From: Betaproteobacteria bacterium
Lineage (GTDB): Bacteria > Pseudomonadota > Gammaproteobacteria > Burkholderiales > SG8-41
Assembly (NCBI GenBank): GCA_021732605.1
Contig: JAKFUS010000041.1
Span: forward strand, 43,119-107,118
Direction of reading: 5' to 3'
DNA length: 64,000 nt
Within the stretch, counting starts at the first letter, position 1, and every line of letters starts with the position of its first letter. A program made the position numbers and the translations under genes. Positions 27,689 to 37,362 of this stretch are shown here, piece by piece. The notes beneath the pieces are model-generated. The model was not told where the DNA came from. It did not search any database and saw nothing but the letters and a program-made list of their open reading frames with translations.

Positions 27689-27780
27689 GGTGATTAAGTG
27701 ATTAGGTTATTAGGTGATTGGTAATTGGTGACTGGTGATTGGCCGGGGTAATCACCTCGTCACTTAATCACCTAATCACC
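27689..27780. repeat. Heptamer-type intergenic repeats forming an inverted pair
   Basis: GGTGATTAAGTGATTAGGTTATTAGGTGATTGG ... AATCACCTCGTCACTTAATCACCTAATCACC. Confidence 0.8.
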
Positions 27781-27796
27781 CGGAGGAACGACAGGC

Positions 27797-28933
27797 ATGG
27801 CCATTTCAACGGAAGTCCGTCAGTTATGTGATGAAGTCGCGCGTTTCCTGCGCGAGCAGGTGGATCCGCGTTCGCGTGCTATCGAGGAAAACGATGCGAT
27901 TCCCGATGATCTGCTGCAGCTTGCGCGCGACATGGGCCTGTTCGGGCTGACCATCCCCGAGGAATACGGTGGCAGCGGTCTTGATCTCGCCGGCAAATGC
28001 GCGATCGAGGAAGTCATGGGGCGCACCAACTACGGCTTTGCCACGCTGATCGGCAACCACACCGGCATCAGCACCACCGGCATCACCGCACTCGGCAATG
28101 CCGAGCAAAAGAAAAAATTCCTGCCGAAAATGGCCAGCGGGGAATGGATCGGCGCGTTTGCGTTAACGGAGCCGCAGGCGGGTTCCGATCCGGCGGCGAT
28201 GCGCACCATGGCGGTGAAAAAGGGCGACCGTTATGTGCTGAACGGTGAAAAAATCTACATCACCAATGCCGGGCTGGCGCAGGTGTTCACGGTGATGGCG
28301 ATCACCGACAAGAGCAAAGGCATCAAGGGCATGTCGGTGTTTGTCGTCGAGCGCGGCACCCCGGGATTCAGTATCGGCAAGAACGAACTGAAAATGGGCA
28401 TGCATGGCTGCACCACTGCGCCGCTGTCATTTACCGATTGTGAAGTGCCGGCTGCCAACCTGCTCGGTGCCGAAGGCATGGGTTATGTGCAGGCGATGAA
28501 GACGCTGACGGCAGGGCGCGTCACGGTATCGGCGCGTTGCTGCGGCATGATGGACAAACTGATCGACCAGACCGCCGAGTACATGAAAACGCGCAGCCAG
28601 GGCGGCAAAAAACTCGCCGAACACCAGGGCCTGCAGTGGATGCTCGCCGACATGGCAGTGGCGCGTGATGCGGCGCGCGGCCTGACCTACCGTGCGATCG
28701 ACACGCTGATGCGTGGTGAACGCGGCACCATGGAAGCGTCAACTGCCAAAGTTTTTTCTACCGAGGCACTGGGCCGTGTGGTTGATGCCGCGGTGCAGAT
28801 CCACGGCGGCATGGGTTATATGCGCGAGGTCGGCATCGAAACCACTTTCCGCGACGCGCGCATCGTGCGCATTTACGAAGGCACCTCGGAAATCCAGCGC
28901 AACATCATTGCCGGGCTGTTGCTGAAGGATTGA
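27797..28933 (+). CDS. Acyl-CoA dehydrogenase
   Basis: ALTEPQAGSDPAAMRTMAVKKGDRYVLNGEKIYITNAG; QIHGGMGYMREVGIETTFRDARIVRIYEGTSEIQRNIIAG. Confidence 0.95.
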   Translation: MAISTEVRQLCDEVARFLREQVDPRSRAIEENDAIPDDLLQLARDMGLFGLTIPEEYGGSGLDLAGKCAIEEVMGRTNYGFATLIGNHTGISTTGITALGNAEQKKKFLPKMASGEWIGAFALTEPQAGSDPAAMRTMAVKKGDRYVLNGEKIYITNAGLAQVFTVMAITDKSKGIKGMSVFVVERGTPGFSIGKNELKMGMHGCTTAPLSFTDCEVPAANLLGAEGMGYVQAMKTLTAGRVTVSARCCGMMDKLIDQTAEYMKTRSQGGKKLAEHQGLQWMLADMAVARDAARGLTYRAIDTLMRGERGTMEASTAKVFSTEALGRVVDAAVQIHGGMGYMREVGIETTFRDARIVRIYEGTSEIQRNIIAGLLLKD

Positions 28934-29004
28934 GGCTGCGCTCGGTGTAACATATAAGTATTTGATTTTATGAATATTTTATCCATATTTTGCAGGAGCT
29001 TCAG

Positions 29005-29781
29005 ATGGCAAAAATCCAGGAATTGATGAACCTCGAAGGCCAGGTCAGCGTGGTCACCGGTGGTGCGACCGGCATTGGCCTGCAAATGGCGAAAGGACTG
29101 GCCGAAGCAGGCTCCAACATCGTGATCTGTTCGCGGCGCCTGGATGTCTGCGAAGAAGCGGCGGCGCAGATTGAAAAAATCGGCGTCAAGGCGCTGGCCA
29201 TCGGCTGCGACGTCACCAAAATCGAACAGGTCGAGGCGATGAAGGACGCGGTGCTGAAAAAATTCGGCCGTGTCGATGTGCTGGTCAACAACGCCGGCCG
29301 TGCCTGGGTGGCGCCGCCGGAAGACACGCCGCTGGAGCGCTGGCAGCAGGTGTTCGATCTCAACATCACTGCGCCTTTCCTCTGCGCACAGGCGATGGGC
29401 CGCGAATTCATCAAACAGCGCCGCGGCAAGATCATCAACATTGCGTCGATCGCCGGTCTGGTTGGTCGCAACCCGACGGCCTACAACTCGATCGCCTACG
29501 GTGCGAGCAAGGGTGCGCTGGTCAATTTCACTCGCGACCTCGCGGTGAAGTGGGCGCTGCACAACATCCAGGTCAACGCGATCTGCCCGGGATTTTTTGT
29601 CACGCCGATCAACCAGAAACTTTACGAAAAAAACAAGGACAACATCGAGCGCGAGATTCCGCTGCAACGGACCGGCGGACCTGATGACCTGAAGGGCATT
29701 GTTGTGGTGCTGGCGTCCAGCGCGTCGAACTTCATGACCGGTGCGATCATTCCGGTCGATGGCGGCGCGGTGGCCTGGTAG
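29005..29781 (+). CDS. SDR family NAD(P)-dependent oxidoreductase
   Basis: VSVVTGGATGIGLQMAKGLAEAGSNIVICSRR; LVNNAGRAW; YGASKGALVNFTRDLAVKW; CAGGAG ribosome-binding site before ATG 29005. Confidence 0.93.
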   Translation: MAKIQELMNLEGQVSVVTGGATGIGLQMAKGLAEAGSNIVICSRRLDVCEEAAAQIEKIGVKALAIGCDVTKIEQVEAMKDAVLKKFGRVDVLVNNAGRAWVAPPEDTPLERWQQVFDLNITAPFLCAQAMGREFIKQRRGKIINIASIAGLVGRNPTAYNSIAYGASKGALVNFTRDLAVKWALHNIQVNAICPGFFVTPINQKLYEKNKDNIEREIPLQRTGGPDDLKGIVVVLASSASNFMTGAIIPVDGGAVAW

Positions 29782-29814
29782 CAGGCGTTCCGCCACAAAT
29801 CGGCGGCGGCTCCC

Positions 29815-31725
29815 TCAGCCTATACTGCGGGCCCGCCCGTAGAGCAGCGTGACATTAATGCGCCGGTTGGTATATCCCGGCTTGAAATGCAATTCGTCGG
29901 TGATGTGGATCAGGCTTGAATCGAACAGCACGCAGCGGTTTTCCTTATAAGGCACCCGCATCGGCTTGGCGCCATGGGTTTCCAGGAACGCCTTCATCTT
30001 GGACTGATTGGTGTTGTAGTCGGCAAACGTCCAGCTGGCCGGGGCGGGTACGTCGTAGACCACCATGCCGCCGGTCGACTGGTCCGTGCAGGCAGCGTCC
30101 GCCGTGATCCAGAAATTCACGTTCACCTTTGCAAAGTCGGCATGCATGTTGATGCCCTGGAGCCGCTGGTCGTATTTGAAGGCCCAGGCCTGCAATAGCG
30201 GAAAGTTGCCAATGACGCGCGGCATTGCCAGCCTCAATTGGTCTGCGATGGCAAGCAGAACCGGTGGTGCGAAGCCCTGCTGAAGCAATGCGCCCAGATA
30301 ACCTTCGCCCGCCTCCAGTTTCCATACTGTGGCTTCTTCGCAGTAGCGGCGCAATGAGGTAAGGGCTTCGGCGGAAAGGAAGTTGTCGATGGCGACCACC
30401 GGAGGCTGATTCGACAGATACTGTGCCTCGATCGCAGTGTAGTCATTCGGTCCCAGTGCGGTGCCGGAGAACGGCACCGGGGGACGGTGGTGGAGGGTCA
30501 GCGCGGCTCGCAGCGCTTCAGCCTCCTTGCCTGGAGGCGCGAAAGTCTGCGTGACGTTTCCAGTCTGCGCGTAATATCGTTGCAGCAGATTGAGCGCGTT
30601 GCGACCGGCGCCGTCGAGCAGGCCACGCTGTGACAGCAGTTCGAGCTGTTCGTAATCATGGCGGATGCGCGGCTCCGTTATGGGCCATGACAGCATGGAG
30701 AGCGCACTGCGTTCACGGATGGCGAGGGACTGCGATTCCCCGAAGAGTAATGCGGCACCATCCAGATCGCGCCGGGCCAGTGCCGCCTTGCCGAGGATGG
30801 CGAGGCATTCGATGTCGGCGTGCATCTCTGCGCGGCAAGTGTTTTCCAGTTCCGCCAGACCGGCAATATTGCCGGTGTCGGCCAGAATCAAAGCCAGGCC
30901 CTGGATGGCGGCAATGGGTTTCTGGCTGGCAGCAAGCGCGGCGCGGAATGCCGCTGTCGCCCGCACGGTGTCTTCAATGCCTGCATGGGCGGTTCCCAGT
31001 TCGGCATGGATTTCGGGCGTGATCGCTTCCGGCGTTGCGAGTTCGTGGCGCATGCCGATGCTCGTGTAGTAGTCGCCGAGCTTGTTATGGCAGCGCATCA
31101 TCTGCAGGATGGCTTGCGGTGAACCCGGGACGAGCTTGTGGGCCCGCAACGCGTTGCCTAATGCCTCATGAAAATTACCCACCGCCTGGTTGGTGCGGCT
31201 GAGGGTCAGCAGGGCGCGAAAATCATCAGGGTCGGCGAACATTACCGCCGAGGCCAGCTTGTAGGCTTGTCGCCAGTCCTCAAGGGCCGCTGCAATTTCC
31301 GCCATGATGGTCAGCAAAAACGTTTCATTGGGCGGAGGATTCTGCAGACGGGCGCTGATGTAGGCATCGGCTTCTTTGAGCAACCCGTTGGCCTGAAGCA
31401 GCATCAGGAATATTGCCGACATGTCGAATCCGGCTTTGGCATCGCCGGCGGCAGGACGGGCGACCGACAAGGCCAGTGCCGCATCTCCGTTCGAAACCAT
31501 GATCGCCAGGGCCTGGGCCATACGGCCGGCCCAGTCTTTTTTCCAGACACGGCTTTGGCACACATGCTGTGTTGCCGCGAGATCACCGCACAAAAAAAGG
31601 CATACCGCTGCCTCGAACGCATCGTCGTCCGAGGTCGGTGGCGTCGACCCCAGCAGCGAATAAGCAGCGGCGCTTTTGCCGGTCGAGCGCAGTGTCTTTA
31701 TTTGCTGGTATGTCGGGGAGAGCAT
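29815..31725 (-). CDS. TPR-repeat protein with C-terminal 2OG-Fe(II) oxygenase-like domain
   Basis: 636 aa; TPR-like helical repeats, C-terminus INMHADFAKVNVNFWITADAAC...GGMVVYDVPAP...NRCVLFDSSLIHITDELHFKPGYTNRRINVTLLYGR (His/Asp...His/Arg pattern). Confidence 0.7.
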   Translation of the reverse strand: MLSPTYQQIKTLRSTGKSAAAYSLLGSTPPTSDDDAFEAAVCLFLCGDLAATQHVCQSRVWKKDWAGRMAQALAIMVSNGDAALALSVARPAAGDAKAGFDMSAIFLMLLQANGLLKEADAYISARLQNPPPNETFLLTIMAEIAAALEDWRQAYKLASAVMFADPDDFRALLTLSRTNQAVGNFHEALGNALRAHKLVPGSPQAILQMMRCHNKLGDYYTSIGMRHELATPEAITPEIHAELGTAHAGIEDTVRATAAFRAALAASQKPIAAIQGLALILADTGNIAGLAELENTCRAEMHADIECLAILGKAALARRDLDGAALLFGESQSLAIRERSALSMLSWPITEPRIRHDYEQLELLSQRGLLDGAGRNALNLLQRYYAQTGNVTQTFAPPGKEAEALRAALTLHHRPPVPFSGTALGPNDYTAIEAQYLSNQPPVVAIDNFLSAEALTSLRRYCEEATVWKLEAGEGYLGALLQQGFAPPVLLAIADQLRLAMPRVIGNFPLLQAWAFKYDQRLQGINMHADFAKVNVNFWITADAACTDQSTGGMVVYDVPAPASWTFADYNTNQSKMKAFLETHGAKPMRVPYKENRCVLFDSSLIHITDELHFKPGYTNRRINVTLLYGRARSIG

Positions 31726-31836
31726 GGATTGGGCGCCAAAAAGGAAGGCGTGATTCTACCGTGCTTCCTGCTGCGCACGCGGTCATTCAACGAGCATCGC
31801 ACCCGGTGCGGAAATGCCGCTGTTACGCTACCCGGA

Positions 31837-32808
31837 TCAGCTCGGTTGAATGCCGGCGGCCTTGACCACCTTGCGCCATTTATCGATTTCGACCTGGATA
31901 TGCCTGGCGAATTCGGCGGGGCTGTTGCCCACCGGATCGGCGCCTTCGCGGGAGAGGCGGTCATGCATGTCCGGATTCTTCAGTGCTGCGACGACTTCCG
32001 CATTGAGCTTGTTGACGATGTCCGTCGCAGTGCCCGCGGGCGCGAGCAGGCCGTACCAGGTGGCTGATTCATAAGACTTGACGCCGGCCTCGATCATCGT
32101 CGGCAGTTCCTTTGCTGCGGGGGAACGTTGCGCACCGGTCACTGCCAGCGGAATCAGCCTGCGACCGGTCACCTGAGGCATTGCCGAGATAATGCTGGCG
32201 AAGGTCAGCGATACCTGACCGCCGACGACATCGATCAGCGCCGGCTGCACCCCTTTATACGGTACGTGCAGCATGTCGATCTGTGCCAGCATCTTGAACA
32301 GCTCCCCCGACAGATGGCCGCCGGTGCCGTTGCCTGCGGACGCAAAAGACAAATTGCCGGGCTGTTTTTTTGCCAGGGCCACCAGTTCCTTCACCGACTT
32401 TGCCGGGACCGACGGATGGACCAGCAGCATCAGGTTTTGTGTGGCGACCAGCGTGATGGGTGCGAAATCCTTCACCGGATCGTAGGGCAACGATTTATGC
32501 AGGCTGACGTTGGTTGCAAAGGAGGCGATCGTACCCATGATCAGCGTGTAGCCGTCGGGTGGGGCCCTGGCCACCAGCTCAGCGGCAATCGTGCCGCCGG
32601 CGCCGGGGCGATTGTCGACCAGTACCTGCTGGCCCCAGCGCGCGGCGAGTTTGGGGCCGACGGCGCGCGCCATGGTGTCAACGCTGCCGCCCGGCGTGCT
32701 GACGACGATGATGCGGATGGGGCGCGTCGGGTAGTTCTGCGCGAGTGCGACAGACGCGGTGGCCAGTGCGGCGACGGCGATGATGCTGCGGATGACTGTG
32801 GATTGCAA
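31837..32808 (-). CDS. Bug/TctC family substrate-binding protein (likely TTG start)
   Basis: AQNYPTRPIRIIVVSTPGGSVDTMARAVGPKLAARWGQQVLVDNRPGAGGTIAAELVA; GAGGAG then TTG at 32808. Confidence 0.9.
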   Translation of the reverse strand: MQSTVIRSIIAVAALATASVALAQNYPTRPIRIIVVSTPGGSVDTMARAVGPKLAARWGQQVLVDNRPGAGGTIAAELVARAPPDGYTLIMGTIASFATNVSLHKSLPYDPVKDFAPITLVATQNLMLLVHPSVPAKSVKELVALAKKQPGNLSFASAGNGTGGHLSGELFKMLAQIDMLHVPYKGVQPALIDVVGGQVSLTFASIISAMPQVTGRRLIPLAVTGAQRSPAAKELPTMIEAGVKSYESATWYGLLAPAGTATDIVNKLNAEVVAALKNPDMHDRLSREGADPVGNSPAEFARHIQVEIDKWRKVVKAAGIQPS

Positions 32809-32833
32809 GATGTTCTCCTCGTAATCTATAGCG

Positions 32834-33769
32834 CTAAGGCTGAAAGCCGACCGAACCCTCGTACTTGGCGAGGATTTCAGCGCTGGGTAAAAACTCTTCT
32901 TCCAGTTTCTTGATGTCGGAAAAGCCGATGAAGGCGTGCATGTTGCCGGCGGGATGGTTCTTGGTCCGTTCTTCAAAGCGTTTGACGGCTTCGACATCAT
33001 CCCGGGCGAACTCGGCGAAGTAATCGACCATTGCGACGGTGGAAGAGCGCAGCGAGCCGGTGGCATTCGACACCATCGCGATGCCGAGTTCGTTCAGCCG
33101 TGACACGTGCAGGCGTGGCGAAACCCCGGTACGGTTGAAATGCAGGGGGCCTTTGATTTCTTTTGCGCAGCGTTCCAGTTCGGCTTCCGAGGTCAGCGCC
33201 TCAGGGAAAATCATGTCGGCGCCGGCCTCAAGGTAAGCGTTGGCGCGGCGGATCAGTTCATCGACACTGCCGCCGGCAACACCGCGCGCGTCACAACGCG
33301 CGATCAGCACAAAATCCGGGTCGAGTTCACGCCGCACGCGGTCGGCGGCGCGCAGTTTGCCGGTCATTTCCTCCAACGGGATGATCTGTTTGCCTGCGAC
33401 ATGGCCGCAGCGCTTGGGCGCCACCTGGTCCTCGATATGGATGGCAGCTGCGCCGGCGGTGATGAAGTCCTCGACGGTACGCATCACGTTGATGGCATTG
33501 CCGAAACCGGTATCGGCGTCGGCGATCACCGGGATTTTCACGGCACGCGCGATGTAACGGGTGATCATGACGATTTCGTCGAGCGTGATCAGGCCGACAT
33601 CGGGTTTGCCGAGCAGCGAGGCGGAGACGCCATAGCCGGTCACGCCGCAGCAGCTAAAACCGGCTTTTTCAATGATTTTTGCTGAAAGCGCGTTGTAGGC
33701 GCCTGGTTTGACCAGGGTTTTGCCGCCGCCCAGCAATTGGCGCAATTGTGTGCTGGTTCTTGTGCGCAT
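32834..33769 (-). CDS. Isocitrate lyase/PEP mutase family protein
   Basis: PVIADADTGFGNAINVMRTVEDFITAGAAAIHIEDQVAPKRCGHVAGKQIIPLEEM. Confidence 0.92.
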   Translation of the reverse strand: MRTRTSTQLRQLLGGGKTLVKPGAYNALSAKIIEKAGFSCCGVTGYGVSASLLGKPDVGLITLDEIVMITRYIARAVKIPVIADADTGFGNAINVMRTVEDFITAGAAAIHIEDQVAPKRCGHVAGKQIIPLEEMTGKLRAADRVRRELDPDFVLIARCDARGVAGGSVDELIRRANAYLEAGADMIFPEALTSEAELERCAKEIKGPLHFNRTGVSPRLHVSRLNELGIAMVSNATGSLRSSTVAMVDYFAEFARDDVEAVKRFEERTKNHPAGNMHAFIGFSDIKKLEEEFLPSAEILAKYEGSVGFQP

Positions 33770-33906
33770 GAATTCCTCCGCATGTTTCTCGCATTCTAGT
33801 CCCGCGCGAAGCCCATTGCTGTGAAACAGTCCATGATCCGGTAACGGGTCGCACCCGGTATTGCGACGGCTCTACAATCGCAGACATTCACTCAGGAGGA
33901 TTTCAA

Positions 33907-34800
33907 ATGGCCAGCAGGGGCAAGCAGTTCAAGGATTTGATGTACAGCAAGGAGATCCTCATCCAGCCCGGCGTGTATGACGGCTACAGCGTACGGCTGA
34001 TCGAGCGCGCGGGTTTCAAGACGGCGTCGATCTCCGGCGCCGGCGTGTCGGAGAGCCGCATGGGCTGGGCTGACCGCGGTGTGATGACTTTTGAGGAGAA
34101 CCTGAACAACGCACGGCGTCTGGCGGATTGCTCGGACCTGCTGCTACGCGCCGATGCCGATACCGGCTACGGCAACGCAATGACCGTGCATTTTGTGGTG
34201 CGCGCCTTTGAAAAAGCCGGCATGGCGTCGCTGATGATCGAGGATCAGGTGTGGCCCAAGCGTTGCGGCCACATGGCCGGCAAGTCGTGCATACCCGCAG
34301 AAGAAATGGTGCAGAAGGTCAAGGCCGCGGTGGACGCGCGCCGTGACAATGATTTTGTCATCGTGTCGCGTACCGACGCTGCCGGGCCGCATGGCGTGGA
34401 TGAAGCGATCCGCCGCCTGAACATGTATGCCGAAGCCGGCGCCGACGTGATGTACGCCGATGCGTTGATGTCGAAGGAAGATATCGCCAAGGTCGCGAAA
34501 AATGTACCGAAGCCGTTAATTGTGAATATGGGCCTCGGCATGCGTCCGCGCAAAACCACGCCGCTGATGAGCCCGAAACAGCTGCAGGACATCGGTGTGG
34601 GCGGCGTCAGTTACCCGCGTCTGCTGACCACCGCCGCGCTGCGCGGCATGATGAATGCGCTGGAGGTGTTCCAAAATGAGGTGGTCGGAAAAAACATCGT
34701 CGTCGACCGCACCGATCTGCAGGTCGGGTTTGAGGAATTGAATGACCTGATGGGTATGAAGGAGTTGGATGAGATGGAACAGCGTTACACGGTCGGGTGA
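33907..34800 (+). CDS. Isocitrate lyase/PEP mutase family protein
   Basis: LLLRADADTGYGNAMTVHFVVRAFEKAGMASLMIEDQVWPKRCGHMAGKSCIPAEEMV. Confidence 0.92.
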   Translation: MASRGKQFKDLMYSKEILIQPGVYDGYSVRLIERAGFKTASISGAGVSESRMGWADRGVMTFEENLNNARRLADCSDLLLRADADTGYGNAMTVHFVVRAFEKAGMASLMIEDQVWPKRCGHMAGKSCIPAEEMVQKVKAAVDARRDNDFVIVSRTDAAGPHGVDEAIRRLNMYAEAGADVMYADALMSKEDIAKVAKNVPKPLIVNMGLGMRPRKTTPLMSPKQLQDIGVGGVSYPRLLTTAALRGMMNALEVFQNEVVGKNIVVDRTDLQVGFEELNDLMGMKELDEMEQRYTVG

Positions 34801-34983
34801 TTGGTGATTGGTGACTGGTGACTGGTGACTGGTGACTGGTGACTGGTGACTGGTGACTGGTGATTGGTAATGTGTGATGAGTAATGGGTAATGGGCAAGG
34901 CGCGCCCCCGGTTTTCTCCAATTACCAATTACCAGTCACCATTTACCCGCCGCATCACCCATCACCCATTACTCATCACCCAT
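34798..34983. repeat. Tandem heptamer array (TGATTGG x2, TGACTGG x7, TGATTGG, TAATGGG-type units) followed by an inverted-orientation array
   Basis: Read directly; first unit starts on the TGA stop codon of 33907-34800; second half is ATTACCAATTACCAGTCACC...CATCACCCATCACCCATTACTCATCACCC. Confidence 0.92.
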
Positions 34984-35000
34984 AACAAGAGGCGCAGCAC

Positions 35001-36254
35001 ATGGGCATGACCATCGCAGAAAAAATCCTCGCCGCTAAAAGCGGCCGCAAGACCGTGGTGCCGGGCGATGTGGTCACGGTGGATGTTGATACCGTGATCC
35101 TGTTCGACAACAACTTCATGCCCAACAACTGGCGTGAAATCCTCAAGGTTGCCGACCCTTCGAAAATCGTGGTGACTTTTGACCATCGCGTGCCGGCGCC
35201 GACACAGCAGGCGGCTGCGGCGCAGGTCACCGGCCGTGCCTTTGTCAAACAGTTCGGCATCAAACGTTTCCATGATGTCGGCCATAATCAGGGCATCAGC
35301 CACCAGCTGGTGGCGGACTACGGTTATGCCTTGCCCGGCTCCGTGTTGTTGTGCAGCGATTCGCACACTTGCAGCGCGGGCGTGTTCAACTGCCTGGCGC
35401 GCGGTGTCGGTGGTCCGGACATCGTTTATGCCGCGATCAAGGGGCAGACCTGGTTTCGCTGCGGTGAAACCGTACGTTACGAACTGGTTGGTAAATTGCC
35501 CGAGGCGGTAACCGCCAAGGATGCTTTTCTGCAGATCGCCGGCGTGCACGGCGAACACGCGACCATGAACGTCGAGTACGGCGGCTCCGGTGTCGCCGGC
35601 TTGTCGATCAATGCACGCAAGACGCTGAGCGCGATGTCGGCGGAACTGTCGGCGGAATTCGCGACCTTCGAAGCTGACGCGGCGCTGGTGGAATGGATCA
35701 GCGCGCGCAATCCCGCGCCGTTTGTGCCGGTGACGCCTGATGCCGACGCGAAATACCATGCAGTGCGCAAAGTCGACCTGGCGGCGCTGGAGCCGCTGGT
35801 GGCGCTGCCCGACAGCGTGGTCAGGAATTCACACCCGGTATCCAAGGCTGTAGGTACGCGCATCGACCAGGCCTATATCGGTTCCTGCGCCAACGGTACC
35901 CAGGACGACATCGAACTGGCTGCGCGCGTGGTCAAGGGCCGGCGCGTCGCACCCGGCGTGCGCTTTATCGTAACCCCGGCGTCGCAGACGGTGTATCGAG
36001 ATGTGGTGGCCAGTGGCGCGGTGCAGGTGCTGCTCGAGGCCGGCGCGATGATTGCGCCGCCGACCTGTGGCGCCTGCGGCGGTGGCCACATGGGTGTGCT
36101 CGGTCCCAACGAAGTCTGCCTGACGTCGAGCACGCGCAATTTCAAGGGGCGGATGGGCGACCCGAGTTCACAGGTCTACATGGCCTCGCCGGCTACGGTG
36201 GCGGCTTCGGCACTGACGGGGGTCATCACCGACCCACGGGAGTTCCTGCAATGA
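35001..36254 (+). CDS. Aconitase/3-isopropylmalate dehydratase large-subunit family protein
   Basis: MTIAEKILAAKSGRKTVVPGDVVTVDVDTV; LLCSDSHTCSAGVFNCLARGVGG; YIGSCANGTQDDIELAARVVKG; CGACGGGHMG Fe-S ligands. Confidence 0.92.
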   Translation: MGMTIAEKILAAKSGRKTVVPGDVVTVDVDTVILFDNNFMPNNWREILKVADPSKIVVTFDHRVPAPTQQAAAAQVTGRAFVKQFGIKRFHDVGHNQGISHQLVADYGYALPGSVLLCSDSHTCSAGVFNCLARGVGGPDIVYAAIKGQTWFRCGETVRYELVGKLPEAVTAKDAFLQIAGVHGEHATMNVEYGGSGVAGLSINARKTLSAMSAELSAEFATFEADAALVEWISARNPAPFVPVTPDADAKYHAVRKVDLAALEPLVALPDSVVRNSHPVSKAVGTRIDQAYIGSCANGTQDDIELAARVVKGRRVAPGVRFIVTPASQTVYRDVVASGAVQVLLEAGAMIAPPTCGACGGGHMGVLGPNEVCLTSSTRNFKGRMGDPSSQVYMASPATVAASALTGVITDPREFLQ

Positions 36255-36787
36255 CGGATACGAAAAATGCAGTGATGAATAAGACCATGAACTTCAAGGG
36301 CCGCGTCTGGATCGTCGGTGACAACATCAACACCGACCTGATTCTGCCCAACAAGGCCTTCTACCTGACGCACGAGGAGCAGGCGCTGTATGTATTCAGT
36401 GCCAACCGGCCGGGCTGGGCCGAACAAGTCAAAAAAGGCGACATCCTGATCGGCGGCAGCAATTTCGGCATGGGTTCCAGCCGCGCTGCAGCGCGTTCAC
36501 TGAAAAATCTCGGTCTGGCCTGCCTGATTGCCGAATCGCTGAATGGCCTGTTCATGCGTAACTGCGTGAACTTTGCGTTTCCAGCGCTGGAATGTCCGGG
36601 CATACACGATGCGTTCACCGAGGGTGAGGCAGCGGAAGTTGAATTCGATGCTGCCCAGGTGCGCAATGTCACCCGCGGCACGGCGCTAAGCGGTAAACCG
36701 CTGCCGGCGCCGCTGATGGCGTTGGTGCAGGCAGGTGGTGTATATCAGTTGCTGGAAAAAGAAGGCCTGATCGCGCCGAAGGTCTGA
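36251..36787 (+). CDS. Aconitase/3-isopropylmalate dehydratase small-subunit family protein
   Basis: GRVWIVGDNINTDLILPNKAFYL; DILIGGSNFGMGSSRAAARSLKNLGLACLIAES; overlaps the large-subunit stop. Confidence 0.92.
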   Translation: MTDTKNAVMNKTMNFKGRVWIVGDNINTDLILPNKAFYLTHEEQALYVFSANRPGWAEQVKKGDILIGGSNFGMGSSRAAARSLKNLGLACLIAESLNGLFMRNCVNFAFPALECPGIHDAFTEGEAAEVEFDAAQVRNVTRGTALSGKPLPAPLMALVQAGGVYQLLEKEGLIAPKV

Positions 36788-36791
36788 ATTA

Positions 36792-36825
36792 GCGGCGGAT
36801 TCGTTGACACTGAATCCGCCGCCTT
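36792..36825 (+). terminator. Terminator-like hairpin after the small subunit
   Basis: GCGGCGGATTC-(N9)-GAATCCGCCGC followed by CTTTGTAT; weak T-tract. Confidence 0.55.
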
Positions 36826-36915
36826 TGTATAGTCAGTTGTCTTATTCCAACGCGCAATCCGCGCCCACGCATTTTGCGTAAACGCAGTTCGCGTCAATTT
36901 TTCACGGAGAAACCC

Positions 36916-37344
36916 ATGTCCAAGATCACGCTGCAGCAAGCCAATACCATCATTGAAAAAGCCTTCGCCAAGGCGAAGGAAATGAAAGTGAGTCCGCTGG
37001 CGGTGGTAGTGCTCGATGCCTCAGGCCACATCGTCGCGGTGCAGCGTCAGGATAACGCCTCAATGTTCCGTTTCGATGTTGCGCTGGGCAAGGCCTGGGG
37101 CGCGGTGGCTATGGGTGCTTCGAGCCGCGCGCTGGCCGGGCGCGCCAAGGAAAATCCCAATTTCATGATCACGCTGGCGGCGACTGCCAATGGCAAATTC
37201 CTGCCACAGCCGGGCGCCGTGCTGATCAAGGATGCTGCGGGCAATGTCGTCGGTTCGGCGGGTGCCAGTGGCGGCACCGGTGACGAGGACGAAGCCTGCT
37301 GTGCGTATGGCGCCGAACAGGCCGGCCTGAAGCCGATCATCTGA
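36916..37344 (+). CDS. GlcG/HbpS-family heme-binding-like protein
   Basis: MSKITLQQANTIIEKAFAKAKEMKVSPLAVVVLDASGHIVAVQRQDNASMFRFDVALGKAWGAVAMG. Confidence 0.88.
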   Translation: MSKITLQQANTIIEKAFAKAKEMKVSPLAVVVLDASGHIVAVQRQDNASMFRFDVALGKAWGAVAMGASSRALAGRAKENPNFMITLAATANGKFLPQPGAVLIKDAAGNVVGSAGASGGTGDEDEACCAYGAEQAGLKPII

Positions 37345-37362
37345 TTTCAACTGAGAACCATC

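Noticed and set aside
31837-33066. Full 409 aa minus-strand ORF as one protein
   Set aside because: Its N-terminal part overlaps the neighbouring PEP-mutase-family gene in another frame; the true start is likely TTG at 32808 before a signal peptide
34798-34895. Possible CRISPR array
   Set aside because: Repeats are contiguous heptamers without spacers; a minisatellite, not CRISPR
35001-36787. Straight annotation as leuC-leuD (leucine biosynthesis)
   Set aside because: No leuA/leuB nearby and the neighbours are PEP-mutase-type lyases and catabolic genes; family assigned but not the leucine role
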